Source: Sphingomonadaceae bacterium (GTDB lineage: Bacteria > Pseudomonadota > Alphaproteobacteria > Sphingomonadales > Sphingomonadaceae). Taken from it: a stretch of 64,000 nucleotides of DNA. The stretch is from positions 1-64,000 of the forward strand of contig CANFXW010000001.1 in NCBI GenBank assembly GCA_947451145.1. Reading direction: 5' to 3'. The notes below the pieces were generated by a model that saw only the letters and a list, made by a program, of their open reading frames with translations, did not search any database and had not been told where the DNA came from. The position numbers were made by a program, and so were the translations under genes. Positions within the stretch are counted from its first letter, which is position 1. Each line of letters starts with the position of its first letter. This document shows, piece after piece, positions 1-8,697 of this stretch.

Positions 1-156
1 AATGCACTCCTGACCCGTCATCGGCCAATAGGTGAACATGAACTTGCCGGCCGACAAACCAGCCTGAATCGCCTTGTCCACCGCACGAATACGAGCCATC
101 TGACCGTAAATCGCCTTCAAGACTTCAGGCTCGATACCAAGGTTGCCCTGCGCCAT
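1..156 (-). CDS. TPP-dependent dehydrogenase E1 alpha-like protein, N-terminal fragment
   Basis: Only the first 52 codons are in the window; the gene runs off the left edge. The ATG at 156 follows a good GAGGAG ribosome site. The visible protein (a QMARIRAVDKAI stretch, then AGLSAGKFMF, then MTGQE) resembles the start of pyruvate/branched-chain/acetoin dehydrogenase E1 alpha subunits, where an 'Y-x-x-M-x-x-I-R' helix precedes a 'G-Q-E' motif near the TPP site. It lies 100 bp downstream of the SnoaL gene on the same strand and may be the next gene of that operon. The assignment rests on a short N-terminus, so the substrate and even the family are tentative. Confidence 0.5.
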   Translation of the reverse strand, partial: MAQGNLGIEPEVLKAIYGQMARIRAVDKAIQAGLSAGKFMFTYWPMTGQECI

Positions 157-256
157 AATTCTCGCTCCTCAATGCTGTTCGCGGCATCCGTTGCTAACGC
201 AAGGAATCATCCGCTCTTGCGGCTTCACTGACGAAATCGCGGGCCATTGTCCATGA

Positions 257-736
257 TTATTGCGCTACGCCTATGTCATTAAGTCGCGCGAGTAGCGCCG
301 GGCCAGACGGGTCACCGTCCAGCATGTAGTTTTGCCGGTGCGTGATCCGCCACTGCCCGTCATCCTCGCGCACCAATTCGATCCGAGAAGCGCTAAGCCG
401 GCCGATATAGAAGCCGCTTTCGCCATGCATCGGCACCATGGTGTGACAGGTGGCGACAGCCCGATCCCCTTCGATCACGACAAAGGGAACTGTCGCCATA
501 TGAGCACAGCCGTTCGCGACCAACCCCCGGTGCGTCGGTCTGTCAGTGATTGCCATCACCGCGTCGCGCCCTTCAAAGGATCCGACGTCGCCAACCGCAT
601 AGATACCGCTTTCGGTGTAAAACGAGCCAACCGCTTCAGCGTTGCAGCCATCGACTGCATATCCATAACCGCTGATCACCTGATAGATCGCCAACCGGTC
701 TTCCACCGCCCGCAGGCGCTGTTCCAGATCAGACAT
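257..736 (-). CDS. SnoaL-like/NTF2-fold protein
   Basis: A 159-residue protein with the usual length and layout of the SnoaL-like polyketide cyclase/NTF2 superfamily: an N-terminal helix (LEQRLRAVEDRLAIYQVISGYGYAVD), a 'FYTESGIY' strand and a C-terminal 'WRITHRQNYMLDGD' strand. The fold is shared by dehydratases, isomerases, small-subunit-like proteins and non-enzymes, so no reaction can be assigned. It starts at an ATG behind GGGAGA, 30 bp after the upstream SDR on the same strand, and probably belongs to the Rieske-SDR-SnoaL operon. Two other SnoaL-like proteins occur in this window (18305 and 25888). Confidence 0.85.
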   Translation of the reverse strand: MSDLEQRLRAVEDRLAIYQVISGYGYAVDGCNAEAVGSFYTESGIYAVGDVGSFEGRDAVMAITDRPTHRGLVANGCAHMATVPFVVIEGDRAVATCHTMVPMHGESGFYIGRLSASRIELVREDDGQWRITHRQNYMLDGDPSGPALLARLNDIGVAQ

Positions 737-766
737 TGTATTCTCCCGATTTCAGAAAATTACAGT

Positions 767-1558
767 TCAGCCGACCATGTAGGCACCGGCATCGCAGTTG
801 ATCGATTGGCCGGTGATGGTCATACTCTCGTCGCTGGCAAGGAACAGCGCGAGGTTGGAAATATCATCCGGCGAGGAAATGCGTCGCAGCGGCAGGCTTT
901 CAAATGTCTTGGCCCGCCATGCCTCAACGGAAACGCCTTCTTCGGCAGCGCGACGGATTGCATAGTTCTGCCAAAGTTGGGTGTCGATGCTGCCCGGGAC
1001 CAGACAATTGCAGCGGATGTTATAGGGTCCGACCTCGTTGGCCACGCTTTTCGAGAAAGCGCGCAAGGCTGCCTTGGCAGAAACGTAATGCGTCTTGCGC
1101 GCATCACCCCGCCAGCCGGCTGTCGACGAGAAGTTGATGATCGAACCGCTCTTGCGCTCCAGCATTGAACGGTTGAGCACCTCACGCGTGCACAGCATGG
1201 CAGCCGTCAAATCAATCGAGATGGTCGCGTTCCAGTTTTCGAGCGTCTGTTCCCAGACGAATTTGTCTTGCCCGGGGGCAGCAGCATTGTTGAGCAGGAT
1301 ATCAACCTGGCCAAACTCCTGCATGGCACGGTCTACCATGGCGCGGACATCGTCTTCGCTGGTGACATCGGCGCGAACCGAAATGGCGCCCTCGCCGATT
1401 TCGCGCGCAACTTCCTGAACCATCTCTTCGCGGCGGGCAGCCAGCACAACGCGCGCGCCCTCCGCCACAAAGCGCTTGGCCATTACCGGGCCGGTTCCTG
1501 TGCTGGCTCCGGTGATAATTGCCACCTTGCCTGCAAGCCTGCCTGTTGCAGCGTTCAT
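767..1558 (-). CDS. short-chain dehydrogenase/reductase (SDR)
   Basis: A classical NAD(P)-dependent SDR of 263 residues. It shows the TGASTGTG dinucleotide-binding turn near residue 18, the NNAA motif, a serine in INFSSTAG, and the catalytic YVSAK. The open frame extends upstream into the Rieske gene, but the ATG at 1558 has a GGGAGAATAAGG ribosome site and begins just before the Rossmann fold, so I use it. It lies 49 bp downstream of the Rieske oxygenase, which suggests it oxidises the hydroxylated product (a diol or alcohol) of that enzyme. That substrate link is inference from position. Confidence 0.9.
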   Translation of the reverse strand: MNAATGRLAGKVAIITGASTGTGPVMAKRFVAEGARVVLAARREEMVQEVAREIGEGAISVRADVTSEDDVRAMVDRAMQEFGQVDILLNNAAAPGQDKFVWEQTLENWNATISIDLTAAMLCTREVLNRSMLERKSGSIINFSSTAGWRGDARKTHYVSAKAALRAFSKSVANEVGPYNIRCNCLVPGSIDTQLWQNYAIRRAAEEGVSVEAWRAKTFESLPLRRISSPDDISNLALFLASDESMTITGQSINCDAGAYMVG

Positions 1559-1607
1559 CCTTATTCTCCCAACATGTTTCTGATTTAGCCCATCTCGGCG
1601 AAAGCCA

Positions 1608-2966
1608 TCAAAGCCCCAGTTCAAGAATGGAACGATCGAATCCGTCGTTTGTGATTGCTTGCGCGGCGGCCAGTTTGGCGGGGTCAGCGCCTGCGAGAAA
1701 GCCGTCAATCACACGGTGATAGTTGCTGACCATCCCTTCGACTTCCTTGGAAAGGCGCATGTGCTCAAAGCCTCGGGCGTGCAGTCCCTTCTGCTGGCGC
1801 GGCAGGTTCGAATAGTCCTGTTGGGGAATCTCCGGAAACTCGAGACTGTCATAGGGCAACATGGTCGGCCCTTTGGGGCGTTCCCGCGCCGGATCATCGG
1901 GGAGGAAAGCCAGCGACCAGATTTCGAAAAGGCAGCTTTCAGGGCCAAGTGGCCGAATCCGGTACTGCGACATCGCGGAAAAATACTGCAACAGGAAGAA
2001 GTGGGGAAAGATGAACTCTACCCCGCGGTGGGGCAATTCCGCGTCAACGGCAGCAAGATCGGGGACGGGTAGACCTTTGTCCCTTCCCTGCCGGGTGATC
2101 TCATCCTTGACCGCCCTGAGGTAGGCCGGAACCGCGAGTGCAGGATCTTCGGGTAAGTCCATACCCAACAAGCCCTTGGCAATCTCGATTTCAGAGGCAT
2201 GGACAAGTCCGCCCATACCGGCACCCAGCCGCTCGAGAAAGCCGGCCATCAGTTCAACCGCCTCACGCGATTCCCTCTTGATGCTGCCTTCGGCCGGAGG
2301 CTCGTACTTGTTGCGCGGCGAAAGCGCGTGCAACTGCGGATGCGTTCGCATCACATGGTAGCCTTCCATGAAGGCTTCCATGGCAAGCTTCCAGTTGGTG
2401 GGCAGTACTGTGCCGTACCACCATTCCATCTGAAGCTTGTCGGCGTTTCGAATGTTCATCCGTTCGGCAACCGGGCCGAGGCAGTCACTCAACGGCGGTG
2501 CATCCTTGTCGAGATTGATGAACACGCAGCCCGCCCAGAGTTCCACACGGCAAGACACGAGATCGATCTCGGCCTTATCGAGCAGTTCTGGCGAAAATAT
2601 CTTGCGTCCGAAGACAAAGGTGTTCTCGCCATCCATATTCCAGCGCCAGCCGTGGAACGGGCAGATGAATCCGGACTTTCGGCAATTTCCGGGCTCGTCG
2701 ACAAGCTGGACACCGCGGTGGCGGCAGGTGTTTTGGAAGGCTTTGATCCCTGAATCCGTGCGGACAACGATTACGGACCAATCGAGGATAGTGTATTCCA
2801 CATAGTCGCCCACCTCGGGAATTTCCTCGAGGCGGCAAGCCATCTGCCAGGCGTGCGGCCAGACCTTTTCCTTCTCGAGCTGGAAAAAAGCCTCATCATA
2901 GTAGCGTTTGGATGGAATTCGTTCAGGATCGGTGACCGGGAAAGGATTGGCAACTGCGGCAGTCAT
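1608..2966 (-). CDS. Rieske [2Fe-2S] ring-hydroxylating oxygenase, large (alpha) subunit type
   Basis: A 452-residue oxygenase. The Rieske cluster ligands are Cys81/His83 (CRHRG) and Cys102/His105 (CPFHGW). The mononuclear iron histidines are probably His204 and His209 in EGYHVMRTH. Family members insert oxygen into aromatic or alicyclic rings using electrons from a separate reductase. No beta subunit or reductase lies beside it, so it is either alpha-only or uses distant partners. The start at 2966 has a GAGAGG ribosome site; the upstream extension (to 3038) is Cys-rich and unlike the family. It is a clear paralogue of the oxygenase at 22566-23960, sharing among other blocks WPHAWQMACRLEEIP. 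It leads an operon with the SDR and SnoaL genes. Confidence 0.92.
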   Translation of the reverse strand: MTAAVANPFPVTDPERIPSKRYYDEAFFQLEKEKVWPHAWQMACRLEEIPEVGDYVEYTILDWSVIVVRTDSGIKAFQNTCRHRGVQLVDEPGNCRKSGFICPFHGWRWNMDGENTFVFGRKIFSPELLDKAEIDLVSCRVELWAGCVFINLDKDAPPLSDCLGPVAERMNIRNADKLQMEWWYGTVLPTNWKLAMEAFMEGYHVMRTHPQLHALSPRNKYEPPAEGSIKRESREAVELMAGFLERLGAGMGGLVHASEIEIAKGLLGMDLPEDPALAVPAYLRAVKDEITRQGRDKGLPVPDLAAVDAELPHRGVEFIFPHFFLLQYFSAMSQYRIRPLGPESCLFEIWSLAFLPDDPARERPKGPTMLPYDSLEFPEIPQQDYSNLPRQQKGLHARGFEHMRLSKEVEGMVSNYHRVIDGFLAGADPAKLAAAQAITNDGFDRSILELGL

Positions 2967-3217
2967 AGAAAAACCTCTCGGAACAGACATCTCTGCAAAT
3001 GAAATCTTTTCGCAATGGCACCCCGCGCAAGCTGCCACAGCATTTCAGAAGTCCGCACCTCTGAGGGCGGCTCCGATGCAGCAAAACAGCGCATTTCAAC
3101 CCGGTGATTGCTGCACCGGAGGCAGGTCGCGCATCGCTAATGCCCGCCGCCAAGGCCGTTGCAGGAGCTTTATCCAGCCCTGCAGTTGGCGACAAATGCC
3201 GTTTCGCTTGATCTGGA

Positions 3218-3234
3218 TATGCCTGTTTTGCATA
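3218..3234. promoter_or_regulatory. inverted repeat TATGC-N7-GCATA, LysR-type box candidate
   Basis: A perfect 5-bp inverted repeat with a 7-bp spacer in the 294-bp gap between the end of the LysR gene and the start of the Rieske gene. T3220 and A3232 fit the LysR T-N11-A rule. The same ATGC-N7-GCAT core occurs at 13117-13131 and 35324-35338. It lies about 250 bp upstream of the Rieske ATG, far for a classical activator site. Apart from this I see no gene in 2967-3260. Confidence 0.4.
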
Positions 3235-3260
3235 CCCCAGCTACCGCGCATATTGCGTTG

Positions 3261-4238
3261 TTAGTCGTCCGTCTCGTCGACCCGAACCACCGGTATCCCA
3301 AGCAGTCGCGTCCAACCCGCAGAGCCATCGTTGATCGAGGCCTGATGGCGATCGATCGCGGCATGAAAATTATCGAGCATTGCGTCAACCGCCGGGCTTT
3401 CAATTTCGTGTTGCCAGCCCAGGGAGAAATCCAGTTCCATCGCGAAATCGGTTATCGGGCGGAACACCATTTGGCCGGGATGGATTGTGAGAATGGTTGA
3501 TGCCGGAGTCAGGCATATCCCGCCGCTTACCGAGGCAAGGTCAAGCTGCTCTTCAGGGCTACGCGAAAGCTGGCCGATCTGCGGATCGAGACCGTGCAGG
3601 CGGCATTGCTGCATCAGGATATCGTGATCGCCCTGCTCGGATTGTCGGGCCAGCCATATCAGCGGCCTGCCAGATAGCTGCGCAAGCTCAATCGGTTCTT
3701 CCACGGCAAGCGGATGGGCGGGGTGCGCCGCCAGCACATAGCGCTCGCGGTGGATCATTCGCTCTGCCAGCTTGGGCGAGCGGATACGCCGCTCAAACGC
3801 AAAACTTATATCCAGCCGCCCTTCGCGCAGGGCTTCGACAAGTTCTGTCGAGGAAGCCCGCTGATATGCGAGTTCGGAGGGATTCCGGCTAGCTGAAAAG
3901 GCAGCAATTGCCTCGTGCACAAACGCGTATTTGCGGGCTGATTGGACCAGGCCGATACGCACCTGGCGCCCCTGTTCGATCCCGAGCCGACGGGTGTTGT
4001 GCACCGCCAGGTCCAACCCTTTGACCAAGCCCACAGCCTCTTCGTAAAAGGCCTTGCCCGCCGGCGTTACGGTGACACCGCGAGGCCCCCGGACCAGCAA
4101 TCCGCAGTCCAAAGTCAGCTCCAGATCGCGAATGCGGCGCGAGAGCGCCGGCTGGGCAATATTCATCCGCCGCGACGCGCCCTGAAGCGAGCCCTCCTCT
4201 ACCGTGGCAATGAAGTAGCGCAGCAGCCTGAAGTCCAT
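3261..4238 (-). CDS. LysR-family transcriptional regulator
   Basis: A 325-residue LTTR. The N-terminal winged helix-turn-helix (MDFRLLRYFIATVEEGSLQGASRRM, then QPALSRRIRDLE) is canonical and is followed by the LysR substrate-binding domain from about residue 90. It is divergent from the 2-oxoglutarate oxygenase operon (start 4379) and lies upstream of the Rieske operon on its own strand, so either could be its target. It is a paralogue of the LysR at 13141 (shared NIAQPALSRRI, GLVQ-ARKYG/AF, LVHKERYVLAAHP-like blocks). Confidence 0.93.
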   Translation of the reverse strand: MDFRLLRYFIATVEEGSLQGASRRMNIAQPALSRRIRDLELTLDCGLLVRGPRGVTVTPAGKAFYEEAVGLVKGLDLAVHNTRRLGIEQGRQVRIGLVQSARKYAFVHEAIAAFSASRNPSELAYQRASSTELVEALREGRLDISFAFERRIRSPKLAERMIHRERYVLAAHPAHPLAVEEPIELAQLSGRPLIWLARQSEQGDHDILMQQCRLHGLDPQIGQLSRSPEEQLDLASVSGGICLTPASTILTIHPGQMVFRPITDFAMELDFSLGWQHEIESPAVDAMLDNFHAAIDRHQASINDGSAGWTRLLGIPVVRVDETDD

Positions 4239-4249
4239 GGCAGCAGGGT

Positions 4250-4264
4250 ATACCGAAAAAGTAT
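4250..4264. promoter_or_regulatory. ATAC-N7-GTAT dyad, LysR autoregulatory site candidate
   Basis: A 4+4 bp dyad with a 7-bp AT-rich spacer, fitting the T-N11-A LysR geometry (T4251, A4263). It sits 12 bp upstream of the LysR ATG and about 115 bp upstream of the divergent 2OG-oxygenase ATG, the usual place for an LTTR site that represses itself and activates the divergent operon. Confidence 0.4.
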
Positions 4265-4378
4265 GTCAGGGGCAATTCAATCGATATTTGTGCAGAGACC
4301 TCGGCACTGACATCTATGCAGCACGAAACGGGACCGGCCAGACCGGTTTCGCCATTTCCCCGGAGAGGATTACGCACC

Positions 4379-5329
4379 ATGGCACTTCCCTTTTCCATCG
4401 AGCCGCTTGAAGGCCGTCTGGATTTCGGCGCGAAGGTAGTCGGCCTGAAGCAGGAGCATCTGGCGAGTGACGAGGTTCGCAAGGCGCTGGTTGACCTGTG
4501 GATCGACAAGGGAGTCATCCTGTTTCGTGGTGGCGAATCCTCGCGGCAAATGCAGGTAGAGCTCAGCCGCGTATTTGGCAGCCCGCAGGAATTCCCCTTC
4601 AAGGAATCGCGTTCGGAAGAAATGCCCGAGCTGGTCAACATCAAGTACTCGCCCGAAGACGGCACGGCCTATGAGGTCAATGGCGAGGCCATCGGTGGCT
4701 GGATCCCGTGGCATACCGACATGGTCTATTTCTCGAAGCTCAATCGTGGCGGCATCCTGCGGCCCCATACCCTACCGCAACATGGCCGCGGCGAAACCGG
4801 CTTTGCTGACCAGATCTCGGCCTATGATCGCCTGCCGATTGCCCTGAAAGAGCGGATCGAAAACCTTCACGTGGTCTATACGGCAGACCTCAATTACGCC
4901 CACGCTCGCTTTGCCGGTGATGTGAAGATCAAATGGTTGCAGGGCGCGAAGAGCTGGACGCGGATCATGAACCGGATCTACCAGTATCCGCGCGTGATCC
5001 ACCCGATGGTCTATACCCAGGCAGAAACCGGGCGGAAGGTTCTCAACGTTTCTCCGGGATTTGCTGACGGCATCTTTGAAATGGGCGGTCCGACGGGGGA
5101 TGCCTTGCTGGCGGAAGTGATCAGCTACTGTGTCGATTCCGATAAGACCTATTTTCACGACTGGAAGATGGATGACATGGTTCTGTGGGACAACTGGCGC
5201 ACCTTGCATTGCGCCGCCGGAACCGATCCCGGTGACACGCGCCTGATGGAGCGCACCACCATCCATGGCGACTATGCTCTGGGCCGCGATCTTGACGGCA
5301 ACATCGACCTCCCGCGCTTTGACGCATGA
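4379..5329 (+). CDS. TauD/TfdA-family Fe(II)/2-oxoglutarate dioxygenase
   Basis: A 316-residue non-haem iron oxygenase that would couple 2-oxoglutarate decarboxylation to hydroxylation of a substrate, typically an acid or sulfonate. The iron site is visible as His112-x-Asp114 (WHTD) and distal His277 (NWRTLHCA); Arg288/Arg292 (DTRLMERTT) would bind 2-oxoglutarate. The start at 4379 follows GGAGAGG and begins at the family's usual N-terminus; the longer frame from 4316 has no such site. It is the first gene of the 4379-8688 operon and overlaps the next gene by an ATGA. Confidence 0.92.
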   Translation: MALPFSIEPLEGRLDFGAKVVGLKQEHLASDEVRKALVDLWIDKGVILFRGGESSRQMQVELSRVFGSPQEFPFKESRSEEMPELVNIKYSPEDGTAYEVNGEAIGGWIPWHTDMVYFSKLNRGGILRPHTLPQHGRGETGFADQISAYDRLPIALKERIENLHVVYTADLNYAHARFAGDVKIKWLQGAKSWTRIMNRIYQYPRVIHPMVYTQAETGRKVLNVSPGFADGIFEMGGPTGDALLAEVISYCVDSDKTYFHDWKMDDMVLWDNWRTLHCAAGTDPGDTRLMERTTIHGDYALGRDLDGNIDLPRFDA

Positions 5330-6543
5330 GTGATTCTGGGAAAAGTGCCGGACCACTTTACGGCATCAAGATACTCGACCTGACGATCTGGCAGAGCGGT
5401 CCGTTCTCGACCGTGATGCTGTCCGACATGGGCGCTGAAGTCATCAAGGTAGAGGATCGCACGACTGGCGATCCCGGGCGCGGCTTCATGGATGCAGGCG
5501 CAACCAGCGGCGTGTCCGGCTATTTCGAGGCGATGAACCGCAACAAGCGTTCGATAACGCTTGATCTCAAGTCAGACGCCGGGCGCGAGCTGTTTTACCG
5601 GCTCGCGGCCAAGGTTGATGTTGTCATCCAGAATTTCCGCTTTGGCGTCGCCGAAAAGCTGAAGATCGCCTATCCAGATCTGCTCCCGCACAATCCGAAG
5701 ATCATTTACGCCAGCGCCACCGGCTTTGGCCGAGAGGGGCCGGACGCGACCATGGGCGTGTTCGACATTCTGGGGCAGGCGCGGTCTGGTGTTTTGCAAG
5801 CCCTGCGGCCCCCCGGCGATCCTGTCGAATACAACAATGCTTTCGGTCTTGCCGACCAAACGAGCGGGATCCTGCTCGCGCAAGCTGTCACCGCAGCGCT
5901 TTTTGCCCGCGAGCGAAGTGGCGAAGGTCAGGAAGTCGAAGTCTCGCAGCTCGGTGCCATGCTTTGCCTCCAGCAGATGGGCATAACGCGTCATCTGATT
6001 AATGGTTATGAGCCGGCCATGACGCGGCGCGATGCACCCAGGAACCCGGTGTTCAATCTCTACGAATGCCAAAGCGGCGATTGGATCGCTGTGGGCGGAC
6101 TGCAGGGTGACCGGTACTGGAAGGATTTCTGCGACATTCTGGGTCTGCCCGAACTCGGCTCAGACCCGCGCTATGCGACAATGCAGCAGCGCACTGAGAC
6201 CAACCGCGAGCTGGTCGCGGCGCTGGACAAGAGCTTTGCCGCTTTTGCCCGCGCTGATCTGCTCGACAAGTTCGCCGCCGCTGGAATTCCCTGCTCGTCG
6301 GTCAACAGCTATGCCGACATCGCCAGCGATCCGCAGATTCTGGCGAATGACTACATCATCCAAGTCGAACACCCGCACATGGGCACGATCCGTGAAATCG
6401 GCCTGCCGATCCGCTTCGGCAAGACACCGATCGGCCCGTGCACCTCGGCGCCAGAACTGGGGCAGGACACCGAAGCAGTCCTGCTCGAATGCGGACTGAA
6501 CTGGGACGAGATCAGCGCCCTGCGCGATCAGGGTGCCATCTAG
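5326..6543 (+). CDS. class III CoA-transferase (CaiB/BaiF, formyl-CoA transferase-like)
   Basis: A 405-residue family III CoA-transferase, full length. The N-terminal GIKILDLT...MGAEVIKVED block and the catalytic aspartate (Asp177 in GLADQTSG) are present. These enzymes move CoA between carboxylates, e.g. formyl-CoA to oxalate. The gene overlaps the 2OG oxygenase by 4 bp and is followed 50 bp later by a TPP enzyme of the oxalyl-CoA decarboxylase/2-hydroxyacyl-CoA lyase type, the classical partner of formyl-CoA transferase. I infer that it charges the hydroxylated acid with CoA, perhaps from formyl-CoA. Confidence 0.92.
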   Translation: MSDSGKSAGPLYGIKILDLTIWQSGPFSTVMLSDMGAEVIKVEDRTTGDPGRGFMDAGATSGVSGYFEAMNRNKRSITLDLKSDAGRELFYRLAAKVDVVIQNFRFGVAEKLKIAYPDLLPHNPKIIYASATGFGREGPDATMGVFDILGQARSGVLQALRPPGDPVEYNNAFGLADQTSGILLAQAVTAALFARERSGEGQEVEVSQLGAMLCLQQMGITRHLINGYEPAMTRRDAPRNPVFNLYECQSGDWIAVGGLQGDRYWKDFCDILGLPELGSDPRYATMQQRTETNRELVAALDKSFAAFARADLLDKFAAAGIPCSSVNSYADIASDPQILANDYIIQVEHPHMGTIREIGLPIRFGKTPIGPCTSAPELGQDTEAVLLECGLNWDEISALRDQGAI

Positions 6544-6593
6544 CCAATCTGAATCCCGAGCCAATTTGAAACCAAGACCCAAGTTTGTGGAGA

Positions 6594-8273
6594 ATGAAAG
6601 TGCCAACCGCCAGCGAACTCCTTGCCCGGACGATGAAAGCGCGCGGTGTCGCAACCGTGTTCCATATCACCGGTGCGCCATGCATCCAGCTGACCAAGGA
6701 ATGCGAGAAGCTGGGCATCGCGCTAATCGGCGTTCGGCACGAGATCGCTGCGGCCGGAATGGCCTTTGCCTATGCGCGGGTCACCGGGCGGCCAGCGGTC
6801 TGTCTGGCCCCAGCCGGCCCCGGTGCCGTAAACATGATCCCTACTGCCGTCCACGCCATGGCCGAGGAATGCCCGCTGATCATGCTCGGTGGAAGCTCCC
6901 CGCTGGCGACGCGCGGCACCGGTTCGTTTCAGGAACTTGACCAGGTCGTGCTGTTCGAACCCTCGGTAAAGAAGACGATACAGGTGACCCGGCCAGATGA
7001 TGCTGGCAGGCTGTTTGACGAGGCTCTGGCGGTCGCAACTGCGCCACGCCAAGGGCCGGTCTATCTCGATTTGCCGGGCGACGTGCTCAACGCGATGTGC
7101 GAGAACGATGTTGATGTCAGTACAACTGTCGCTGCCAGCGCTCAAGCAGCCCCGCCTTCAGCCGCACATATGGATGCCATTCTAGATGCCCTCGCCGCCG
7201 CCCAGCGCCCGCTGATCGTCAGCGGCAGCGGCATCATCTGGTCAAGCGCGAGCGCGGCGATGGAAGAATTCGTCGACCGCTCGGGCGTGCCGTTCTTCAC
7301 CACGCCGCAAGGGCGCGGAGTGATTTCGGAGGACCATGACCTCGCCCTGCTCGGCGCGCGTACCCTCGCCTTCCGCGAAGCGGATTTCGTGCTCTCGCTC
7401 GGCACCCGGTCGAACTTCATCATTGGCCACCTGAAGCCGCCGCGTTGGGCAGAGGGCCTAACCGTCGCCATGGTCAATCTCGATGGAGAAGAACTGGCCA
7501 AGACAGCCCCGACGATTGCCGTGCAACACGATGCCCGCCTCGTTCTGGAAGCGCTCAACGCCCGTCTGCAGGAACGCCCGGCTGACAAGACGCGCCTTGG
7601 CCCGTGGATCGACCACTTGCGCCAGAAAGACGCCGCCGCCAGCGCCAAGATGGACGCAATGGCGACCAATAATGCCCACCCGATCCACCCGTTGCGCCTG
7701 ATGGCTGAAATCGCCAAGGTGCTCGATCACGACGCGATCGTCGTTGAAGACGGCCACGATACGCTGGGCTTCTGCCGCCATTCGCTGAAATCACACCGCC
7801 CGGGCCACCGGATCAACCCGGGCACCATGGGCAACGTTGGTCTTGGCGTGCCTTTCGGCATCGGCGCCAAAGCGGCGAGCCCGGGTTCTCAGGTCTTTGT
7901 CGTCAGCGGCGACAGCGCCTTTGGCTGGAACGGGCTGGAGATAGACACTGCCTGCCGCCATAACCTGCCGATCATCTGCGTGATCGTGAACAACGGCGGC
8001 ATCACCGCAAAGCCTAAAGATCCTGCCAACGAAATGCCGGGGCAAGACCTCGGCACGCCCGACTACCAGATGGTTGCCACAGCCTTTGGCGGATATGGCG
8101 AGCGCGTGGAGCGGGCGGAAGACATTGCCCCTGCCCTGATGCGTGCGATGTCCTCTGGCAAGCCGGCGATCCTCAACGTTATTGTCGATCCCTATGTCGC
8201 ATCGGCCACACATCTTGGTTTTGCCGGGGTCATGTCCTCGTCTTACGGCGAAGGCAAGAAGGCGCAGGCTTGA
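6594..8273 (+). CDS. TPP-dependent lyase, oxalyl-CoA decarboxylase/2-hydroxyacyl-CoA lyase-like
   Basis: A 559-residue three-domain TPP enzyme. Catalytic Glu50 (RHE) activates the cofactor; the Mg/TPP motif starts near residue 438 (GDSAFGWNGLE) and ends at VNNGG. Several blocks match the oxalyl-CoA decarboxylase/HACL branch better than acetolactate synthase: GGSS followed by G-x-FQELDQV, and GDSAFG-W-G-LE-DTACRHNLPI. Such enzymes release formyl-CoA from oxalyl-CoA or 2-hydroxyacyl-CoA. I start at the ATG at 6594 behind GTGGAG; a TTG three codons upstream is less likely. Operon position after a CoA-transferase supports action on a CoA thioester. Confidence 0.85.
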   Translation: MKVPTASELLARTMKARGVATVFHITGAPCIQLTKECEKLGIALIGVRHEIAAAGMAFAYARVTGRPAVCLAPAGPGAVNMIPTAVHAMAEECPLIMLGGSSPLATRGTGSFQELDQVVLFEPSVKKTIQVTRPDDAGRLFDEALAVATAPRQGPVYLDLPGDVLNAMCENDVDVSTTVAASAQAAPPSAAHMDAILDALAAAQRPLIVSGSGIIWSSASAAMEEFVDRSGVPFFTTPQGRGVISEDHDLALLGARTLAFREADFVLSLGTRSNFIIGHLKPPRWAEGLTVAMVNLDGEELAKTAPTIAVQHDARLVLEALNARLQERPADKTRLGPWIDHLRQKDAAASAKMDAMATNNAHPIHPLRLMAEIAKVLDHDAIVVEDGHDTLGFCRHSLKSHRPGHRINPGTMGNVGLGVPFGIGAKAASPGSQVFVVSGDSAFGWNGLEIDTACRHNLPIICVIVNNGGITAKPKDPANEMPGQDLGTPDYQMVATAFGGYGERVERAEDIAPALMRAMSSGKPAILNVIVDPYVASATHLGFAGVMSSSYGEGKKAQA

Positions 8274-8286
8274 GGAGAAGCCACTC

Positions 8287-8688
8287 ATGAACATCAGCGA
8301 ACTCTCCCCGGGCCTGACGGGCCAGATCGAAACCACGGTGACCGATCAGGACCTGGCTTGCGCACTGGGTTCTGGCGACGTCACGGTCCTGGGTACCCCG
8401 CGCATGATCGCGCTGGCCGAAGCGGCGACCGTGAAGGCGATCGCCAGCGCGCTAGCCGAAGGCCAGACCAGTGTCGGCACGCGGATCGATGTCCGGCATC
8501 TGGCCGCCAGCCCTAAAGGCCGCAAGATCAGCGCGATGGCTGAACTAGTTGAAGTGAATGGTAAGGCGCTGAAGTTCAATATCGAAGCACACGACGACTA
8601 CGGTCTGGTCGCAGATGGCACGGTCGAGCGCTTCGTGGTCGATCGCGCCAAATTCACCGAACGCGCGCATCAACCCCGCAAGGCTTGA
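8287..8688 (+). CDS. FlK-like hotdog thioesterase
   Basis: A 133-residue single hotdog protein resembling fluoroacetyl-CoA thioesterase. Thr37, Glu45 and His71 have exactly the spacing of the FlK Thr-Glu-His triad (8 and 26 residues), within GTPRMIALAEAA and SVGTRIDVRHLAASP. It lies 13 bp after the TPP lyase behind a GAGGAGAAG ribosome site and ends the operon. It would hydrolyse a small acyl-CoA; formyl-CoA or a 2-hydroxyacyl-CoA are plausible in this context, but this is inference. It ends 9 bp before the convergent CoA ligase. Confidence 0.85.
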   Translation: MNISELSPGLTGQIETTVTDQDLACALGSGDVTVLGTPRMIALAEAATVKAIASALAEGQTSVGTRIDVRHLAASPKGRKISAMAELVEVNGKALKFNIEAHDDYGLVADGTVERFVVDRAKFTERAHQPRKA

Positions 8689-8697
8689 GCCAGCACC

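Noticed and set aside
332..1168. Long plus-strand open frame antisense to the SnoaL and SDR genes
   Set aside because: It mirrors two well-supported minus-strand genes, has no family match, and is a typical antisense frame in GC-rich DNA.
6594..8273. Calling the TPP enzyme acetolactate synthase
   Set aside because: The GGSS/FQELDQV and GDSAFG/CRHNLPI blocks and the adjacent CoA-transferase fit the oxalyl-CoA decarboxylase/2-hydroxyacyl-CoA lyase branch better, and there is no small regulatory subunit gene.
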